The position numbers and the translations under genes were made by a program. From positions 372,001 through 436,000 of the forward strand of contig JAYKKR010000009.1 of the NCBI GenBank assembly GCA_036971615.1: 64,000 nucleotides of DNA, in the 5' to 3' direction. The notes beneath the pieces are model-generated. The model had not been told where the DNA came from, searched no databases, and saw nothing but the letters and a program-made list of their open reading frames with translations. This DNA comes from Amyloporia xantha. Lineage: Eukaryota; Basidiomycota; Agaricomycetes; Polyporales; Adustoporiaceae. Shown here piece by piece: positions 36,071 through 48,050 of the stretch (within the stretch, counting starts at the first letter, position 1; the number at the start of each line of letters is the position of its first letter).

Positions 36071-37860
36071 CATAAGAAGCTCAGACCGGAATATCTAACA
36101 CTGGACGGAGACAATGGGGTGTGCCGTACAGGGCTGCAGCGTTGAAGAGCGATGCAATACTGAGGCAGGGTGGTAGGTCTCTGGCGGGTTCTAGAGCCTC
36201 TTCACCCACGTACTATATACCAGGCAGATTCTGAGCGAGTCAGTTATTCACGCGTTCTTCTTGCATCGTGCACATGCTGTGGCGATGGGCCCCCACCGGC
36301 TTTGCGGCTTTCAAGTGCATCTGCACGCACCATATTTCCCTACGGAACTCGCAATATCCACATTCTGACGTGAAATGTACCAGTCTGCATAAAAAGAAGA
36401 CGACAAGTACATGCTCGTAAACGTGTCGGTATTTGTTGTGTTTACGGTGTCTCACTGCAGCAGTGTCGAAGCGGAGGACCGTCATCGCCTCCGGGATATC
36501 CGACGTTTTCCACTTTTACCGATGGCATCTAGTCATATGCATTCTCTCAGAGGCCACTCTCACCTCCTTTTGTGAGTCTGATAGATGGTTCACGCAATCG
36601 TCTCACGCAAACCACTACGGACCTGTGGCTGTCACGATGCTATCCGAGTCCACAAATATCTGCTTTTCATTTGCTGGAGTTGCCGTCTGCAGCGACGGGC
36701 AACTGATATAAAGTGCCTTCGAGTTCTATTCCCATCGAGTGTGCACGCCCATGTGCATAGAACCCTCATCGACCTTTCGGCACGGCTTCTCTTCTGTGTC
36801 TCTGCGACGCTCTGTACTGATTCCGCAGAGCCACTTGCCTGGCTTCAAGGAACAGACTCCTATACCACGTCCAATGTTTCCTCAGGGTGGGCTACTCAAT
36901 GCGTGGCAACCCAATATCGCGATACAAACTTAACTTGACAGCGTCTCTGACCGTGCAAGGGTACTATGTCACAATCCGAGCTCGACACGTTTGCTTCGTG
37001 GGCTGTGGGCTGAACTAAAAGCACATATCTAGGGACGTCGTCAATTCGATGCAGCTTCATCTGACCAGTATGGTCAAGGAGAACTGATGACAGCACTGAA
37101 GCTAGTGAACCTGGTTGTCTCATCCATGGCGGACAACATATAGAGTTATGGGGCACGAAGAATTTAGACACCCAGTTCACATCGAACAGAGTATCTGGTC
37201 TTTCGAGACCGACGTAATGCTCGTACGCTGTGGCAGGTCCCAGATATGTATATCTTCGTTCGTCGATATCGAGATACCACTAAGTGGGCGCTGGCTGATT
37301 CCGACTCCATTTGCATGTCATGTAGTTGGAAAGCTGATTTGGTCGCGGTGTGCTAGGCGTAGCTGGGAATTTGCTCTTTCTGCACGCGCCATGATAATGC
37401 CCTCCGAGCCCGCAGATCATGCGCTTACGTTTCCTGTTAAACTGTGAGATATAACGCCTACGACACATCCGTGAACAATATCAGCGTTCGTTTATGTGGT
37501 TAATGCACTGCGTGCACGCGAATCCGAAAAATACCTCCAGAAGATATGACAAAAGAATGAATCTGAGGGTCGACAACCATACGATAGCTGGTCTATAGCC
37601 TGGAAGAACTTGGTTTGCGAGCGTGAAATTCACGATCGAATTTGCTTCTTCAAGTTTTAGTACACTAAGCGCTCGTCGACTGTAGCCATTGTGCCACCAC
37701 CACTCATTCTTAACTCGAAACTACAGGTGTAGGTACTGCGCACAAGCTGTCCCAAGCCATCATCCAGAGATCTAGAACTGCCGGAGATTGTGGACTTCTG
37801 TGATAGCCACAGTCTCTGCTAGGCTCTCGACTGCTCTCAATCATAGGGCTCTCGTAGTTC

Positions 37861-37939
37861 GTGCCCGTCATCGACGGTTTCCAATCTACCAAATAGTGCT
37901 CATTCTGAGCTGATATACTATCTCACTTCCAGTAGCACC
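37861..37939 (+). promoter_or_regulatory. Conserved 5' flank of F-box copy A
   Basis: About 79 bp directly before the ATG are conserved in all five F-box copies, including GTTTCCAATCTACCAAATA and TTCATTCTGAGCTGATATA. This is likely the core promoter and 5' untranslated region, or simply the proximal edge of duplication. Confidence 0.5.
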
Positions 37940-39471
37940 ATGCCCTCACATGCACATTCTACTGTTAACCTTCTTTCACTCAATCTCGACGTGATCTCAG
38001 AAATTTTGCTGTTCCTTTCACCAGGAGAAGCTCACCGCCTGGCGCTCACATCACGAGAATCATACTCGGTCGCAATCCGCAGAGCCCTCTCAAGGGTGTC
38101 TGTGGTTGTAAGCAGCGCTCAGCGGGCCGAGTCATTCTTCTCATGTGTGCTCTCCTACGCTCCAGAGAAGCTACTTTTTATACAAGACCTGCAGTTCGAT
38201 ATATTTCCTGACTTTGCCGAAGAACATGCACGGCACCTCGTTGACTTGCTGACGCAAACTCGCAACCTCAAGTGCCTCTTTCTTGAAAACAGCGAGCAAT
38301 TACTTTCCATCGAACCACGCATCGGAGAGGCGATCGCTGCGCTTCTGAATATTGTCGAGCTCACATTGACACCAGGGGGAAAGCTTACTCTTGGCCTTCT
38401 GTCAGATCTGCGTAGTAGACCCCTCCGCCTTGTTCAAGTGATTCATGATTACTGGGGCCTTGTTAATGTGATTGATGATCACTGGGTAGATCTTACCCCG
38501 TTGTTTACCAGTCCTGCTCTGCGAGACTTGGAAACCCTCAGTCTTCGAGGCGTTGATGATCAAGGTGACGTATATATCACCGACGCCAATCATCCGCCAT
38601 ACCTAGCCCTTCGTGTTCTGGAAGTGGAGGATGTGTACATGCCTATGTATACGTTTGTGCGTGCATTCCCCAATATCCGAACACTCTGTATGACCGATGT
38701 CGGTGGCGAGGTGGACGATAACAATGCGCCCCACCCGCCCTGCTGGCTATCCTTGGATTATGTTCTTGGCCAATACCACGGCATGGGTATCTGGAGGGTG
38801 ACTTGTCCTGTGCACCACCTGGAGCTGAGGCCGACGACGATTGAAGAGCTCAAGGACATGACTGAGAGCGAGGCTGCCAACATTTTGCGTGCAGTCGAAG
38901 ATATGTCACCTGTGGTACTCACGATGGACTTGAACGTGGATCATGGCCCAGAGCTATGGTTGCCTCTTGTGACTGTCGTCCCGAGATTGGTATGTCTTTC
39001 TTTGGAATTTTGCTTAGAAGGTTCGTCAGGGGCTCCTCTCCTGACGTGGACAGTAAGTAGTTGTCGTCGAACACTCGCCATTAATCAACCTTACAATGTT
39101 GCACAAAGGAGACTGTCCCCCCGATTTTGGCTTCGCTCAAAATCACTTGCCTCAAGGTCTACGTAAAGGCTGTCGACTGTCGGTCTCTGTGGGATTCATC
39201 ACTACCTAGCACAACCACGGATGAGTCGGATTTCGACTTCTTCCGTGCAGTCGTGCAAATAATTCCGGCCACTCTTGCCAAGTCCATCACTTCTCTGGAA
39301 TATCTATCGTTTGTGACCAATGAAAGGGGCATGTACAGTCGTGCATGGTGGCGGCTTTCTGAAACGGAAGGCAAGCGTGTCATGGAGCTGTTCTCAACGA
39401 GCGAAGGTGATACTTTACTTGAACGCTTACGCTCCGAGCCTGGTGCAGACAGTGCGAGCTTGTTAGGGTGA
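37940..39471 (+). CDS. F-box protein, copy A
   Basis: Exons 37940-39052 and 39109-39471; 491 residues. The F-box is at residues about 9-55 (LLSLNLDVISEILLFLSPGE then AHRLALTSRESYS). It is followed by degenerate leucine-rich repeats (LTQTRNLKCLFLENSEQLLS, LRDLETLSLRGVDD, ALRVLEVEDVYMPMYTF) and a C-terminal region in exon 2 ending RLRSEPGADSASLLG. F-box proteins bind Skp1 through the F-box and present substrates bound by the C-terminal repeats to an SCF ubiquitin ligase; the substrate is unknown. Splicing at ACA|GTAAGT to AAG|GAGACT keeps frame and is shared by all copies. Copy A has a short insertion (about 10 residues, VIHDYWGLVN) relative to copy B. The family is specific to this duplication block. 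Confidence 0.85.
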
Positions 39472-39512
39472 TGTTACCGTTAATATCTTAGATTTGATAG
39501 ACTTACGAACAT

Positions 39513-39869
39513 ATGTACCATTGTCTTACGCACATTCAGATGGTGTCTCGTCAGAATGAACGTACAAACCCAATGATGAGGGAATCAAGCCGCAGCACTG
39601 CGACTGAACGAGTGCAGGTCTACCCAGATATGAGTTCCAATATCTTCAAGGAAGCATATTTTGGGGATCCGAGCACGAACGGTGAATATGTAGACCTTCA
39701 GACAATATTCATACAGTTCTTTGTCACCGAATCTACGAGCAATGCATCGGGTGAAACGTGTCACGAACAAGGGCAAGCTGATCTGGATGAATTGCGATGT
39801 CAAAATGAAGTATTTAGCCTTAAAAACATGTCCCATTCTCATGCCCAGTTGGTGGGGACGAGCGTCTGA
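39513..39869 (+). CDS. Candidate small gene downstream of F-box copy A
   Basis: A 118-codon frame begins ATGTACCATTGTC, 42 bp after the F-box stop. Its counterpart in unit B (44851-45225) is open as well and differs by three indels of 3, 6 and 3 nt, all preserving frame, which hints at coding selection. Unit C has a frameshifting 5-nt difference and copy D has an early stop. No domain is recognised. It could equally be the 3' untranslated region of the F-box transcript. Confidence 0.25.
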   Translation: MYHCLTHIQMVSRQNERTNPMMRESSRSTATERVQVYPDMSSNIFKEAYFGDPSTNGEYVDLQTIFIQFFVTESTSNASGETCHEQGQADLDELRCQNEVFSLKNMSHSHAQLVGTSV

Positions 39870-39967
39870 ACAACGTCGTAATCTCGCGCTACTCAAGAGC
39901 GATCCCAGTGGCATGTGAGCTGCTCAAGGCCAGGAGTGAGTGCAGACGAGCAGAGACGCGAGCAGAC

Positions 39968-40004
39968 TAAAGGGCGCTATTTTAGGTCTGCCTAGGGGAG
40001 ACAA
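39968..40004 (+). mobile_element. 37-bp insertion with 9-bp flanking repeats (short element copy)
   Basis: The insert is flanked by CGAGCAGAC at 39959-39967 and 40005-40013. Its 3' portion TTTTAGGTCTGCCTAGGGGA then GACAA matches the 3' end of a 63-bp insertion at 48051-48113, which is also flanked by 9-bp direct repeats. A shared 3' end and different 5' ends suggest 5'-truncated copies of one element. Confidence 0.55.
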
Positions 40005-40742
40005 CGAGCAGACGGAACCCAGCGACGGACGGGAACGTGACGTCACGGAGCCAGACGCGTGTGACAGACGCGATAGTGGCCAGATCGAGGAACGCGTCGG
40101 GCGACATGTCGCGCGTCCGCCACTCTGCATTCTCGATGACTAGACGATCTTCCCAAGTCCACCCACCACCCAGCATGGCTGCGAATTGCCCACGTGCGGG
40201 ATGCCTCCACGTTACCCGTCTGTCAGGGCCCCCTTGATGTGCAGCTCGTCCGGTCCTGCCCACAGCTTACTTTTCTGCTGCCCTACTTCCACCACCTCCT
40301 CCCCATGCGAACGCGGAACCGGTCCGCCGTAATATCTCTGCAGGACGTACTTCCGGCATCTGCACGACCGCTCAGGGAAGACCTGGGCGAGCACGATCAA
40401 CACGTCGAGGTCGAATCGCAAGTAGTCCACGATCTGGTCCCATAGCTCGACAGGAAGGGATGGCACAGTGACGCGGGCGGCAGTCCGTTTTAATTGAGCT
40501 GACGGTGGGTCTGAATCCTGCTCTTGACTACTCCGCCTTGTCACGCTCGCAGTGTCCTATCGAGCATAAGCTGCTTGGGACGGGCGACTCTCCGCTGTAA
40601 TCACGTCCAAGATCTCGTCGTGGACCGAGGTCGTCTGAGGAAGAAGCCCTATGCATCGAAGGAAACACGCAATTGGACGCATGAAAGAGGTGGTGATTTG
40701 ACCTGCAATCGAGTGTTTTGAACCCCACGGCCCACGTCGCAA
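39982..40742 (-). pseudogene. Minus-strand F-box gene remnant, unit A
   Basis: The F-box TVPSLPVELWDQIVDYLRFD is encoded near 40465-40406 and continues with LDVLIVLAQVFPERSCRCRK. The frame then meets a TAA near 40212, where unit B has GAA, and a one-base deletion follows a little downstream. Homology continues in another frame (FAAMLGGGWTW, NAEWRTRDMSPDAFLDLAT, LRDVTFPSVAGFRLLVVSP), typical of large Agaricomycete F-box proteins. An upstream piece (LLPQTTSVHDEILDV) lies near 40650-40590, after which a TGA stops the frame. The C-terminal half of a normal protein is absent. It is a decayed second F-box gene unrelated in sequence to copies A-E. Confidence 0.65.
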
Positions 40743-42133
40743 GTTTACATATATACTCTATTCGGCAAAGACCACAGCCTCATGGCACTGCCCTTGTTAG
40801 TATGTGAGCTTCTCGTCTGCGATTTTTTTCCAATATACCTATTCTACGTCGGCACCTAGTAAATGTTACGCGAGCACCCATATGCCGTGAACTTTAGCTA
40901 TGTCTCCCTGGTAAGGCAGTCTCGCGGCCGGCCTCCAACACCAATTATATGCGGGCGGTACGGACTCACGGAGACCACATCATCGCCATTGTATGTTTCC
41001 ACTTACCAGTATTGCTCGGATAGCGTGCAGCCCCGCGGTTACCCGAGTCTTTACGAGGGCTATCGCAAGCATCATGCCTCATACCGAATTTGTTCACCAT
41101 CGCCTCCGGGATATCTAACTTTTGGCATCCTTACCCGTCTAGTCATTTCCTCAGAGGCTACTCCCACCTCCTTCTGTGAGTCTCACAAATGGTTCACGGA
41201 ATTATCTCACGCAAACCACTGTGGACCTGTGGCTGTGATGCTCTCCACAAGTATCTGCTATTCATTTGCTAAAGTTACCATCTGCAGCGACGGGCAACTG
41301 ATGTAAAGTGCCTTCGCGTTCTATTCCCATCTCCAAGCGTGCACAGACTTGTTCATAGAAGCTTCCTCGACCTTTCGGCTCGGCTTCTCTTCTGACGGTG
41401 CTATGTGCTGATCTCGCAGAGCCACTTACCTGGCTTCAAGGAACAGATTGCTACATGCCGACCACCTTTTTTCCTCAGGAGTGGGCTTATGGCAACCCGA
41501 TACCGCAATACAAAGTTGACTGTCACACTTACATCAGAATCACCTCCCTGACTTTGTACTATCAGCGCTCGAATGCTGTATGGAAAGCCTTCTCGCCTTC
41601 CATTCACACCAAGTGAAATCTCGAAAGTGTCTCTGACCGTGCAAGCGTATTGTATCACAATCCGAGTTCGATGTGCTGGGTTCGTGGGCTGTGGGCTGAA
41701 CTAAAGGCACTTATCTAGGGACGTCGCGAGGCAAGAACCAATGTCAAGGTCGCCGATTCGATGCAGCTTTGATCTGATCTGCCATGCTCTCCGTGAAAAT
41801 CAATACTGGCTGTCGCGGGAACGCGAGGATGGTGCGTGTTACATGACGGGTCTTCGATGGAGAGCTGCGGAACCTTATAACAGTGCCCGCCGTGACCGCT
41901 TCGCGAAGGCCTTGGGTTGTTTCCACTGGTGTATTGTTTTGAAGTGCACCTGTGGACTATGTCTTCGAAGCATATCTGGCCTCGACGTTACGGCATTAAA
42001 GGTGTTCGTCTCTATAAATACAGGATAAAATCGCCCACCCCCTGTAGGCGTTTTGACGCACAATCCCAGCAACTGGTAAGTCTGCTCATTGCCGAGTCTT
42101 GTGTGCTCTAAATCTATGGTACATGGACAGACA

Positions 42134-42400
42134 ATGCCACTCTTCGGAGAAACACGACGAGACCTTGGACAGCGTGGCGGCAAACGCAGAACAGATGGCG
42201 GCAAGCTTCACGATATGTATGGCTTTCATGAGTCTCTACTTCGTGGTCAGACGGTGATAGGCATATCATCGTGGCGATGGATCCGGAGTCGACACAATGA
42301 CAATAAGCCTTCGAAGATTTCACCAGGGGAGGGCAGATCCCTCGGCGATGGATCTACAGGACTTGATCGGTGGGCACGATTGATATGTCGCCTTCTCCTG
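42134..42400 (+). pseudogene. Small membrane-protein gene, unit B (truncated, frameshifted)
   Basis: The leader intron is intact (donor GTAAGT at about 42076, acceptor CAG just before ACAATG), and the frame starts ATGCCACTCTTC. A deletion then removes the coiled-coil codons and joins directly to the segment for KKHDETLDSV in the wrong frame. Later blocks (RWIRSRHNDNKPSKISPGEG) return in frame, but the second membrane segment is scrambled. It is a nonfunctional copy of the gene at 35534. Confidence 0.6.
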
Positions 42401-43231
42401 TTGGTCGGGAGCCAGCATGGTCAAGGAGAACTGACGACGGTGCTGAAGCTAGTAAACATGGTGCTCTCACTCATGGCGGACAGCATGCAGAAGTGATGGC
42501 ACACGAAGAATTTAGACACTCAGTTCACATCGGACCAGAGTACCTGGTCTTTCGAAAGCGACGTAATGCTCGTACTTATTCCCAAGTCTGTGGCAGGTCC
42601 CAGATGTGTATATCTTCTTTCGTCGATATCGAGATACTACTGAGTGGGCGCTGGCTGATTCCGACTCCATTTGCATGTCATGTACTTGGAAAGCTGATTT
42701 AATCGCAGTCTGCTAGGTATAGCTGGGAATTCGCTACTTCTGCACGCGCCATGATAATATCCTCCGAGTCCGCAGATTACACGCATACGCAGTTTCCTGT
42801 TAACTTGTGAGATATGACGCCCACGACATTTTCGTGAACAATATCAGCGTTCGTTTATGTGCTTAATGCACTGCGTGCACGCGAATCCGAAAAACACCTG
42901 GAGAAGATATGACAAAAGACTGAATCTGAGGGCCGGCAACCATTCGATAGCTGGTAGGGACGAACTTGGTACGCGAGTGTAAAATTCACGATCGAATCTG
43001 CTTCAAGTTTTGGTACACTAAGCGCTCATCGACTAGAGCCATTAATGTGCCACCACTGCCACTGACTCATAACTCGAAACTACAGGTGTAGCTACTGCGC
43101 ACAAGCTGTCCCAAGTCATTATCCAGAGATATAGAAGTGCCCAAGATTGTGGACTTTTGTGATAACCACAGTCTCTGCTAGGCTCGAAAACTGCTCTCAA
43201 TCATATACAGGGCTCCCGACGCTCGTAGTAC

Positions 43232-43310
43232 GTGCCCGTCATTAACGGTTTCCAATCTACCAAATAATGTTCATTCTGAGCTGATATACTATCTCACTTC
43301 CAGTAGCACC
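43232..43310 (+). promoter_or_regulatory. Conserved 5' flank of F-box copy B
   Basis: This is the same 79-bp block as upstream of copy A, ending CTTCCAGTAGCACC before the ATG. Confidence 0.5.
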
Positions 43311-44809
43311 ATGCCCTCACATGCACATTCTACTGTTAACCTTCTTTCACTCAATCTCGACGTGATCTCAGAAATTTTGCTGTTCCTTTCACCAGAAGAC
43401 GCTCACCGGCTGGCGCTCACATCAAGAGAATCATACTCGCTCGCAATCCACAGAGCCCTCTCAAGGGTGGCTGTGGCTATAAGCAGCGCTCAGCAGGCCG
43501 AGTCATTCTTCTCATGTGTCCTCTCCTACGCTCCAGAGAAGCTACTTTTTATACAAGAACTGCAGTTATATGTATTTCCTGACTTTGCCGAAGAATACGC
43601 ACGGCTCCTCGCTGACTTGCTGACGCAAACTCGCAACCTCAAGTGCCTCCTTCTTGAAAACACCGAGAAAATATTTTCCATCGAACCACGCATCGGAGAG
43701 GCGATCGCTACGCTTCTGAATATTGTCGAGCTCACGCTGTTGGACGGGGGAGAGCTTACTCTTGGCCTTCTGTCAGATCTGCGCAGCAGACCCCTCCGCC
43801 TTGTTCTTGTCATTGATGATCACAGGGTAGATCTTACCCCGTTGTTCACCAGTCCTGCTCTACGAGACTTGGAAACCCTCAGTCTTCGAGGCGTTTATAA
43901 TCCAGCTGGTATATATATCGCCGACGCCAATCATCCCCTATACCTAGCCCTTCGTGTTCTGGAAGTGGAGGATTTGTACATGCCTATGTATACGTTTGTG
44001 CATGCATTCCCCAGCATTCGAACACTCTCTATGACCGAAGTTGGTAGCGGACTGGACGATGACAGTCCGCCCCACCCGCTCTGCTGGCCGTCCTTGGATT
44101 ACGTTCTTGGCCAATACCACGGCATGGGTATCTGGAGGGTGACTTGTTCTGTGCACCACCTGGAGCTGAGGCCGACGACGATTGAATTCGAGGACACGGC
44201 TGAGAGCGAGACTGCCAACATCTTGCGTGCAGTCAAAGACATGTCACCGGTGGTACTCACAATGGAGTTAAACGTGGACCATGACCCAGAGCTATGGTTG
44301 CCTCTTGTGACTGTCGTCCCGAGATTGGTATGTCTTTCTTTGGAATTGCACTTAGAAGATTCGTCAGGCGCTCCTCTCCTGACGTGGACAGTAAGTAGTT
44401 GTCATTGAACACTCGCCATTGATTATCCTGACAACGTTGCACAAAGGAGACCGTCCCCTCGATTTTGGCTTCGCTCCAAATCACTTGCCTCAAGGTCTAC
44501 GTAGTGGCTGTCTACTGTCAGCCTCTGCGGGAATCACCAGTATCTAGCACAAGCACGGACGAGTTGTATTTCGACTTCTTCCGCGCAATCGCGCAAATAC
44601 TTCCGGCCACCCTTGCCAACTCGATCACTTCTCTGAAATATCTATCGTTTGCGACCTTTGAAAGGGGTATGTACAGTCATGCATGGTGGCGGCTTTCTGA
44701 AACGGAAGGCAAGCGTGTCATGGAGCCGTTCTCAACGAGCGAAGGTGATACTTTACTTGAACGCTTACGCTCCGAGCCTGGTGCAGAAAGTGCGAGCTTG
44801 TTAGGTTGA
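43311..44809 (+). CDS. F-box protein, copy B
   Basis: Exons 43311-44390 and 44447-44809; 480 residues. The N-terminal F-box (LLSLNLDVISEILLFLSPED) is almost identical to copy A; the leucine-rich part diverges most around residues 165-265. The segment from about 43998 to 44190 (HAFPSIRTLSMTEVGSGLDD) is nearly identical in DNA to copy E and clearly different from copy A, indicating gene conversion. The intron position matches the other copies. It presumably acts as a substrate receptor for an SCF ubiquitin ligase. Both exons are open and in phase, so this copy looks functional. Confidence 0.85.
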
Positions 44810-44850
44810 TGTTACCGATAATATCTTAGATTTGATGGACTTACGAACAT

Positions 44851-45225
44851 ATGTACCATTGTCTTACGCACATTCAGATGGTGTCCCGACGTCAGAATGA
44901 ACGTACAAACCCAATGATGAGATCTAGAGAATCAAGCCGCAACCCGGCGACTGAACGAGTGCATGTCTACTTAGATATGAGTTCGAATATCTTCAAGGAG
45001 GCATATTTTGGGGATCCGAGCACGAACGGTGAATATGTAGACCTTCCGACAATATTCATACAGTCCTTTGCCACCGAATCTACGAGCAATGTATCCGGTG
45101 AGACGTGTCACGAACAAGAGCAAGATCTGGATGAATTGAGATGTCAAAATGAAGTATTTAGCCATGAAAACATGTCTCATTCTCATGCCCAGTTGGTGGG
45201 CATCACTTTAAGGACGAGCATCTGA
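44851..45225 (+). CDS. Candidate small gene downstream of F-box copy B
   Basis: This 124-codon frame is the counterpart of 39513-39869, starting with the same ATG 41 bp after the F-box stop. Differences from unit A are mostly substitutions plus indels in multiples of three. No domain is recognised. Coding status is unproven. Confidence 0.25.
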   Translation: MYHCLTHIQMVSRRQNERTNPMMRSRESSRNPATERVHVYLDMSSNIFKEAYFGDPSTNGEYVDLPTIFIQSFATESTSNVSGETCHEQEQDLDELRCQNEVFSHENMSHSHAQLVGITLRTSI

Positions 45226-45930
45226 AGTTCTGAACAAAGTCGTGATCTTGCGCTACCAGGCAGCGACGGACGGGAACGTGACGACACGGAATCAGACGCG
45301 TGTGACGCGACGCGAATGACCAGATCGAGGGGCATGTCATGCGTCCGCCACTCTGCATGCGTCCACCTAACACCCAGCATGGCTGCGAATGTGCCCAGGT
45401 GCGGGATCCCCCCACGTTCTTCGTCTCTCAGGGTCCCCTCGATATGCATCTCGTCCGGTTCTGTCCACAGCTTGCTCTTCTGCTTCCCTACTCGCACCAC
45501 CTCCTCCCGATGCAAAAATGTCATCGGTCCGCCATAATATCCATGCGGGATGTACTTCCGGCATCTGCACGACCGCTCAGGGAAGACCTGTGCGAGCACG
45601 ATCAACGCGTCGAGGTTGAATCGCAAGTAGTCCACAATACTGGTCCCACAGCTCGCCAGGAAGCGATGGCACAGTGACGCGGGCGGCAGTCCGTTCTATT
45701 TGAGCTGATGGTGAGTCTGAATCCTGCTCTTGTTTGCTCCACTTTCTCCATTTTGTCACGCCCGCAGCGTCCTCTCGAGCATAAGCTGGTTGGGACGGGC
45801 GACTCTCCGTTCTAAACACATCCAAGATCTCGTCGTGGACAGAGGTCGTCTGAGGCAGGAGCCCTATACGCCGAAGGAAAAAGGTGATTGGACGCATTCA
45901 AGAGGTGGTGATTTACGACCTACGATCGAG
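45183..45930 (-). pseudogene. Minus-strand F-box gene remnant, unit B
   Basis: This copy reads from a longer N-terminal part (LLPQTTSVHDEILDVFRTES, then a Lys/Glu-rich linker) into the F-box SLPGELWDQ. One extra base near 45637 then throws the frame; homology resumes in the next frame at MDYLRFNLDALIVLAQVFPE and continues to FAAMLGVRWT and AEWRTHDMPLDL. The position where unit A has TAA is GAA here. The region equivalent to DAFLDLATIASV is deleted. Two independent lesions show it is not functional. Confidence 0.65.
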
Positions 45931-47134
45931 TTTCTTGAACTCCACGGCCTACGTCGCAAGCCTACATATATACTCCATCCGGTAAAGACCACAGCCTCAT
46001 GGCATATGACTGCTCTTGTTGTATGTGAGCTTCTCGTCGGCGAACATTTTCCCAATACACCTCTCCTACGTTGGCACACAGTAATTGTCATGTGAGCACC
46101 CATACACCGTGAACTTTGCCGATGTCTTCCTGGTAAGGCAGTCTCGCGGCTGGTCCTCCACACCAGTTATACGCGGTACGGACTCGTGGAATCAGTGTTT
46201 ACTTGGATAGCGTGCAGTCTCGTGGCTACCGGGGTCTTTACGAGGGCCATTGCAAGCATCATGCCTCATACCGAATTTGTTCACCATCGCCTCCGGGATA
46301 TCTAACTTTTGGCATCCTCACCCGTCTAGTCATTTCCTCAGAGGCTACTCTCACCTCCTTTTGTGAGTCTCATAAATGGTTCACGGGATCGTCTCACGCA
46401 AACCACCGTGGACCTGTGGCTGTGATGCTATCCACAAGTATCTGGTTTTCATTTGCTGGGGTTGCCATCTGCAGCGACGGGCAACTGATGTCAAGTGTCT
46501 TCGAATTCCATTCCCATCTCCGAATGTGCACGCATTTGTGCGTAGAAGCCCCCTCGACCGGCACGGCCTCTCTTCTGCTGATCCCGCGGAGCCACGTACC
46601 CGGCTTCAAGGAACAGATTCCTATACGCTGATCGCTTTTCCCCTCAGGAGTGAGGAGGGACTATTTAATGTATGTCATAATGGCAACCCGATACCGCAAT
46701 ACAAACTTGACTGTCACGCTTACATGATCATGACCCCTTCCTGACGTCCTATCAGCCCTCGAATGCTCTATGAAAAGCCTTCTCGTCTTCCATTCACACC
46801 AAGAGAAATCTCTATAGCGTCGTTGATCGTGCAAGCGTGCTACATCACAATCCGAGTTCGACGTGTGTGCTTCGTGGGGAGAACTGAGGGAACACGAGGA
46901 CGGTGCATGTTATACGATGGGTCTTCGTCCACGGGCGGGGAGCTGCGGAACCTTATAGCGTGACAGCTTCGCCAAGGCTGCCTCGACGTTACGGTATTAA
47001 AGCGTTTTCACTTTCACAAAGATAGGATAAGCTCGCTTACCCCCAGCAGGCGTTCGACATACAATCCCAGCGACTGGTAAGTCTGCTCACCGTCGGGTCT
47101 TGCGTGCTCTAAATCTGTTGTACATGGACAGACA

Positions 47135-47512
47135 ATGCCACTCTTCTCCGTGAAAGTCAACGGCCAGGCGAGAGTCACTCAAGCGATCGAGGAGCTCGAC
47201 CTCAACAAGCGTCTGGACAAGATGCAAAAGAAACACGACGAGACCTTGGACAGCGTGGCGGCGAACGCAGATCAGATGGCGGCTAGCTTCACGATATGCA
47301 TGGTTTTCATGAGTCTCTACTTCGTGGTCAAGACAGTGATAGACATATCATCATCGCGATGGATCCGGAGTCGTCATGATGACAAACAGCCTTTGAAGAT
47401 TTCACCTGGGGAGGGCAGATCCCTTGGCGATGGGTCTACAGGACTACGTCGATGGGCATGGTTGGTATGTCATCTTCCCCTGTTGGTAGCTAGTATGATC
47501 AAGGAGAACTGA
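47135..47512 (+). CDS. Small coiled-coil membrane protein, unit C copy
   Basis: Single frame of 125 residues beginning MPLFSVKVNGQARV, preceded by the same leader intron (GTAAGT near 47078, CAG at about 47129-47131). Compared with the intact copy it has lost the first membrane segment and the loop between coiled coil and second membrane segment. It keeps the coiled coil (AIEELDLNKRLDKMQKKHDE) and one hydrophobic stretch (ICMVFMSLYFVVKTVIDI). The end differs: the frame runs through the old intron donor and stops at 47512. It may be a shortened functional version or an early pseudogene. Confidence 0.4.
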   Translation: MPLFSVKVNGQARVTQAIEELDLNKRLDKMQKKHDETLDSVAANADQMAASFTICMVFMSLYFVVKTVIDISSSRWIRSRHDDKQPLKISPGEGRSLGDGSTGLRRWAWLVCHLPLLVASMIKEN

Positions 47513-48050
47513 CGACAGTGCTGAAGCTAGTAAACCTGGTTGTCTCATCCATAGCGGACAACATGCAGAGGGATGGCACACGAAGAATTTAGACACCCAG
47601 TTCACATCGAACCAGAGTATCTGGTCTTTCGAGAGCGATGTAATGCGGTTACGTATTGTCAAGTCTGTGGCAGGTCTCAGATATGTATATCTTCGTTCGT
47701 CGATATCGAGATACTACTAAGTGGGCGCTGGCTGATTCCGACTCCATTTGTGTGTCATGTACTTGGAAAGCTGATTTAATCGCAGTCTGCTAGGCGTAGC
47801 TGGGAATTCGCTACTTCTGCACGCGCCATGATAATACCCTCCGAGTCCGCAGATCATGCGCTTACGTTTCCTCTTAAATTGTGAGATATAACGCCTACGA
47901 CATGTTTGTGCACAATATCAGCGTTCGTTTATGTGATTAATGCACTGCGTGCACGCGAATCCGAAAAACACCTGCAGCTGAGAAGATATTATATGGCAAA
48001 AAAATGCATCTGAGGGCCGACAACCATTCAATAGCTGTTAGGGACGAACT

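Larger units (their letters stand above)
36486..41100 (+). repeat. Segmental duplication, unit A
   Basis: This is the first of three tandem units, marked by the shared string CGCCTCCGGGATATC at 36486, 41101 and 46287. It carries a noncoding block (36.5-37.1 kb), F-box copy A, a downstream block and a minus-strand F-box remnant. The small membrane gene that lies before the F-box gene in units B and C is missing: the flanking sequences join directly near 37050-37065, so it was deleted. Confidence 0.75.
41101..46286 (+). repeat. Segmental duplication, unit B
   Basis: This 5.2 kb unit is the most complete: noncoding block, TATA-like element, membrane-protein pseudogene, F-box copy B, downstream frame and minus-strand F-box remnant, all in the same order as unit C. 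Flanking matches to units A and C run almost without interruption. Confidence 0.75.
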
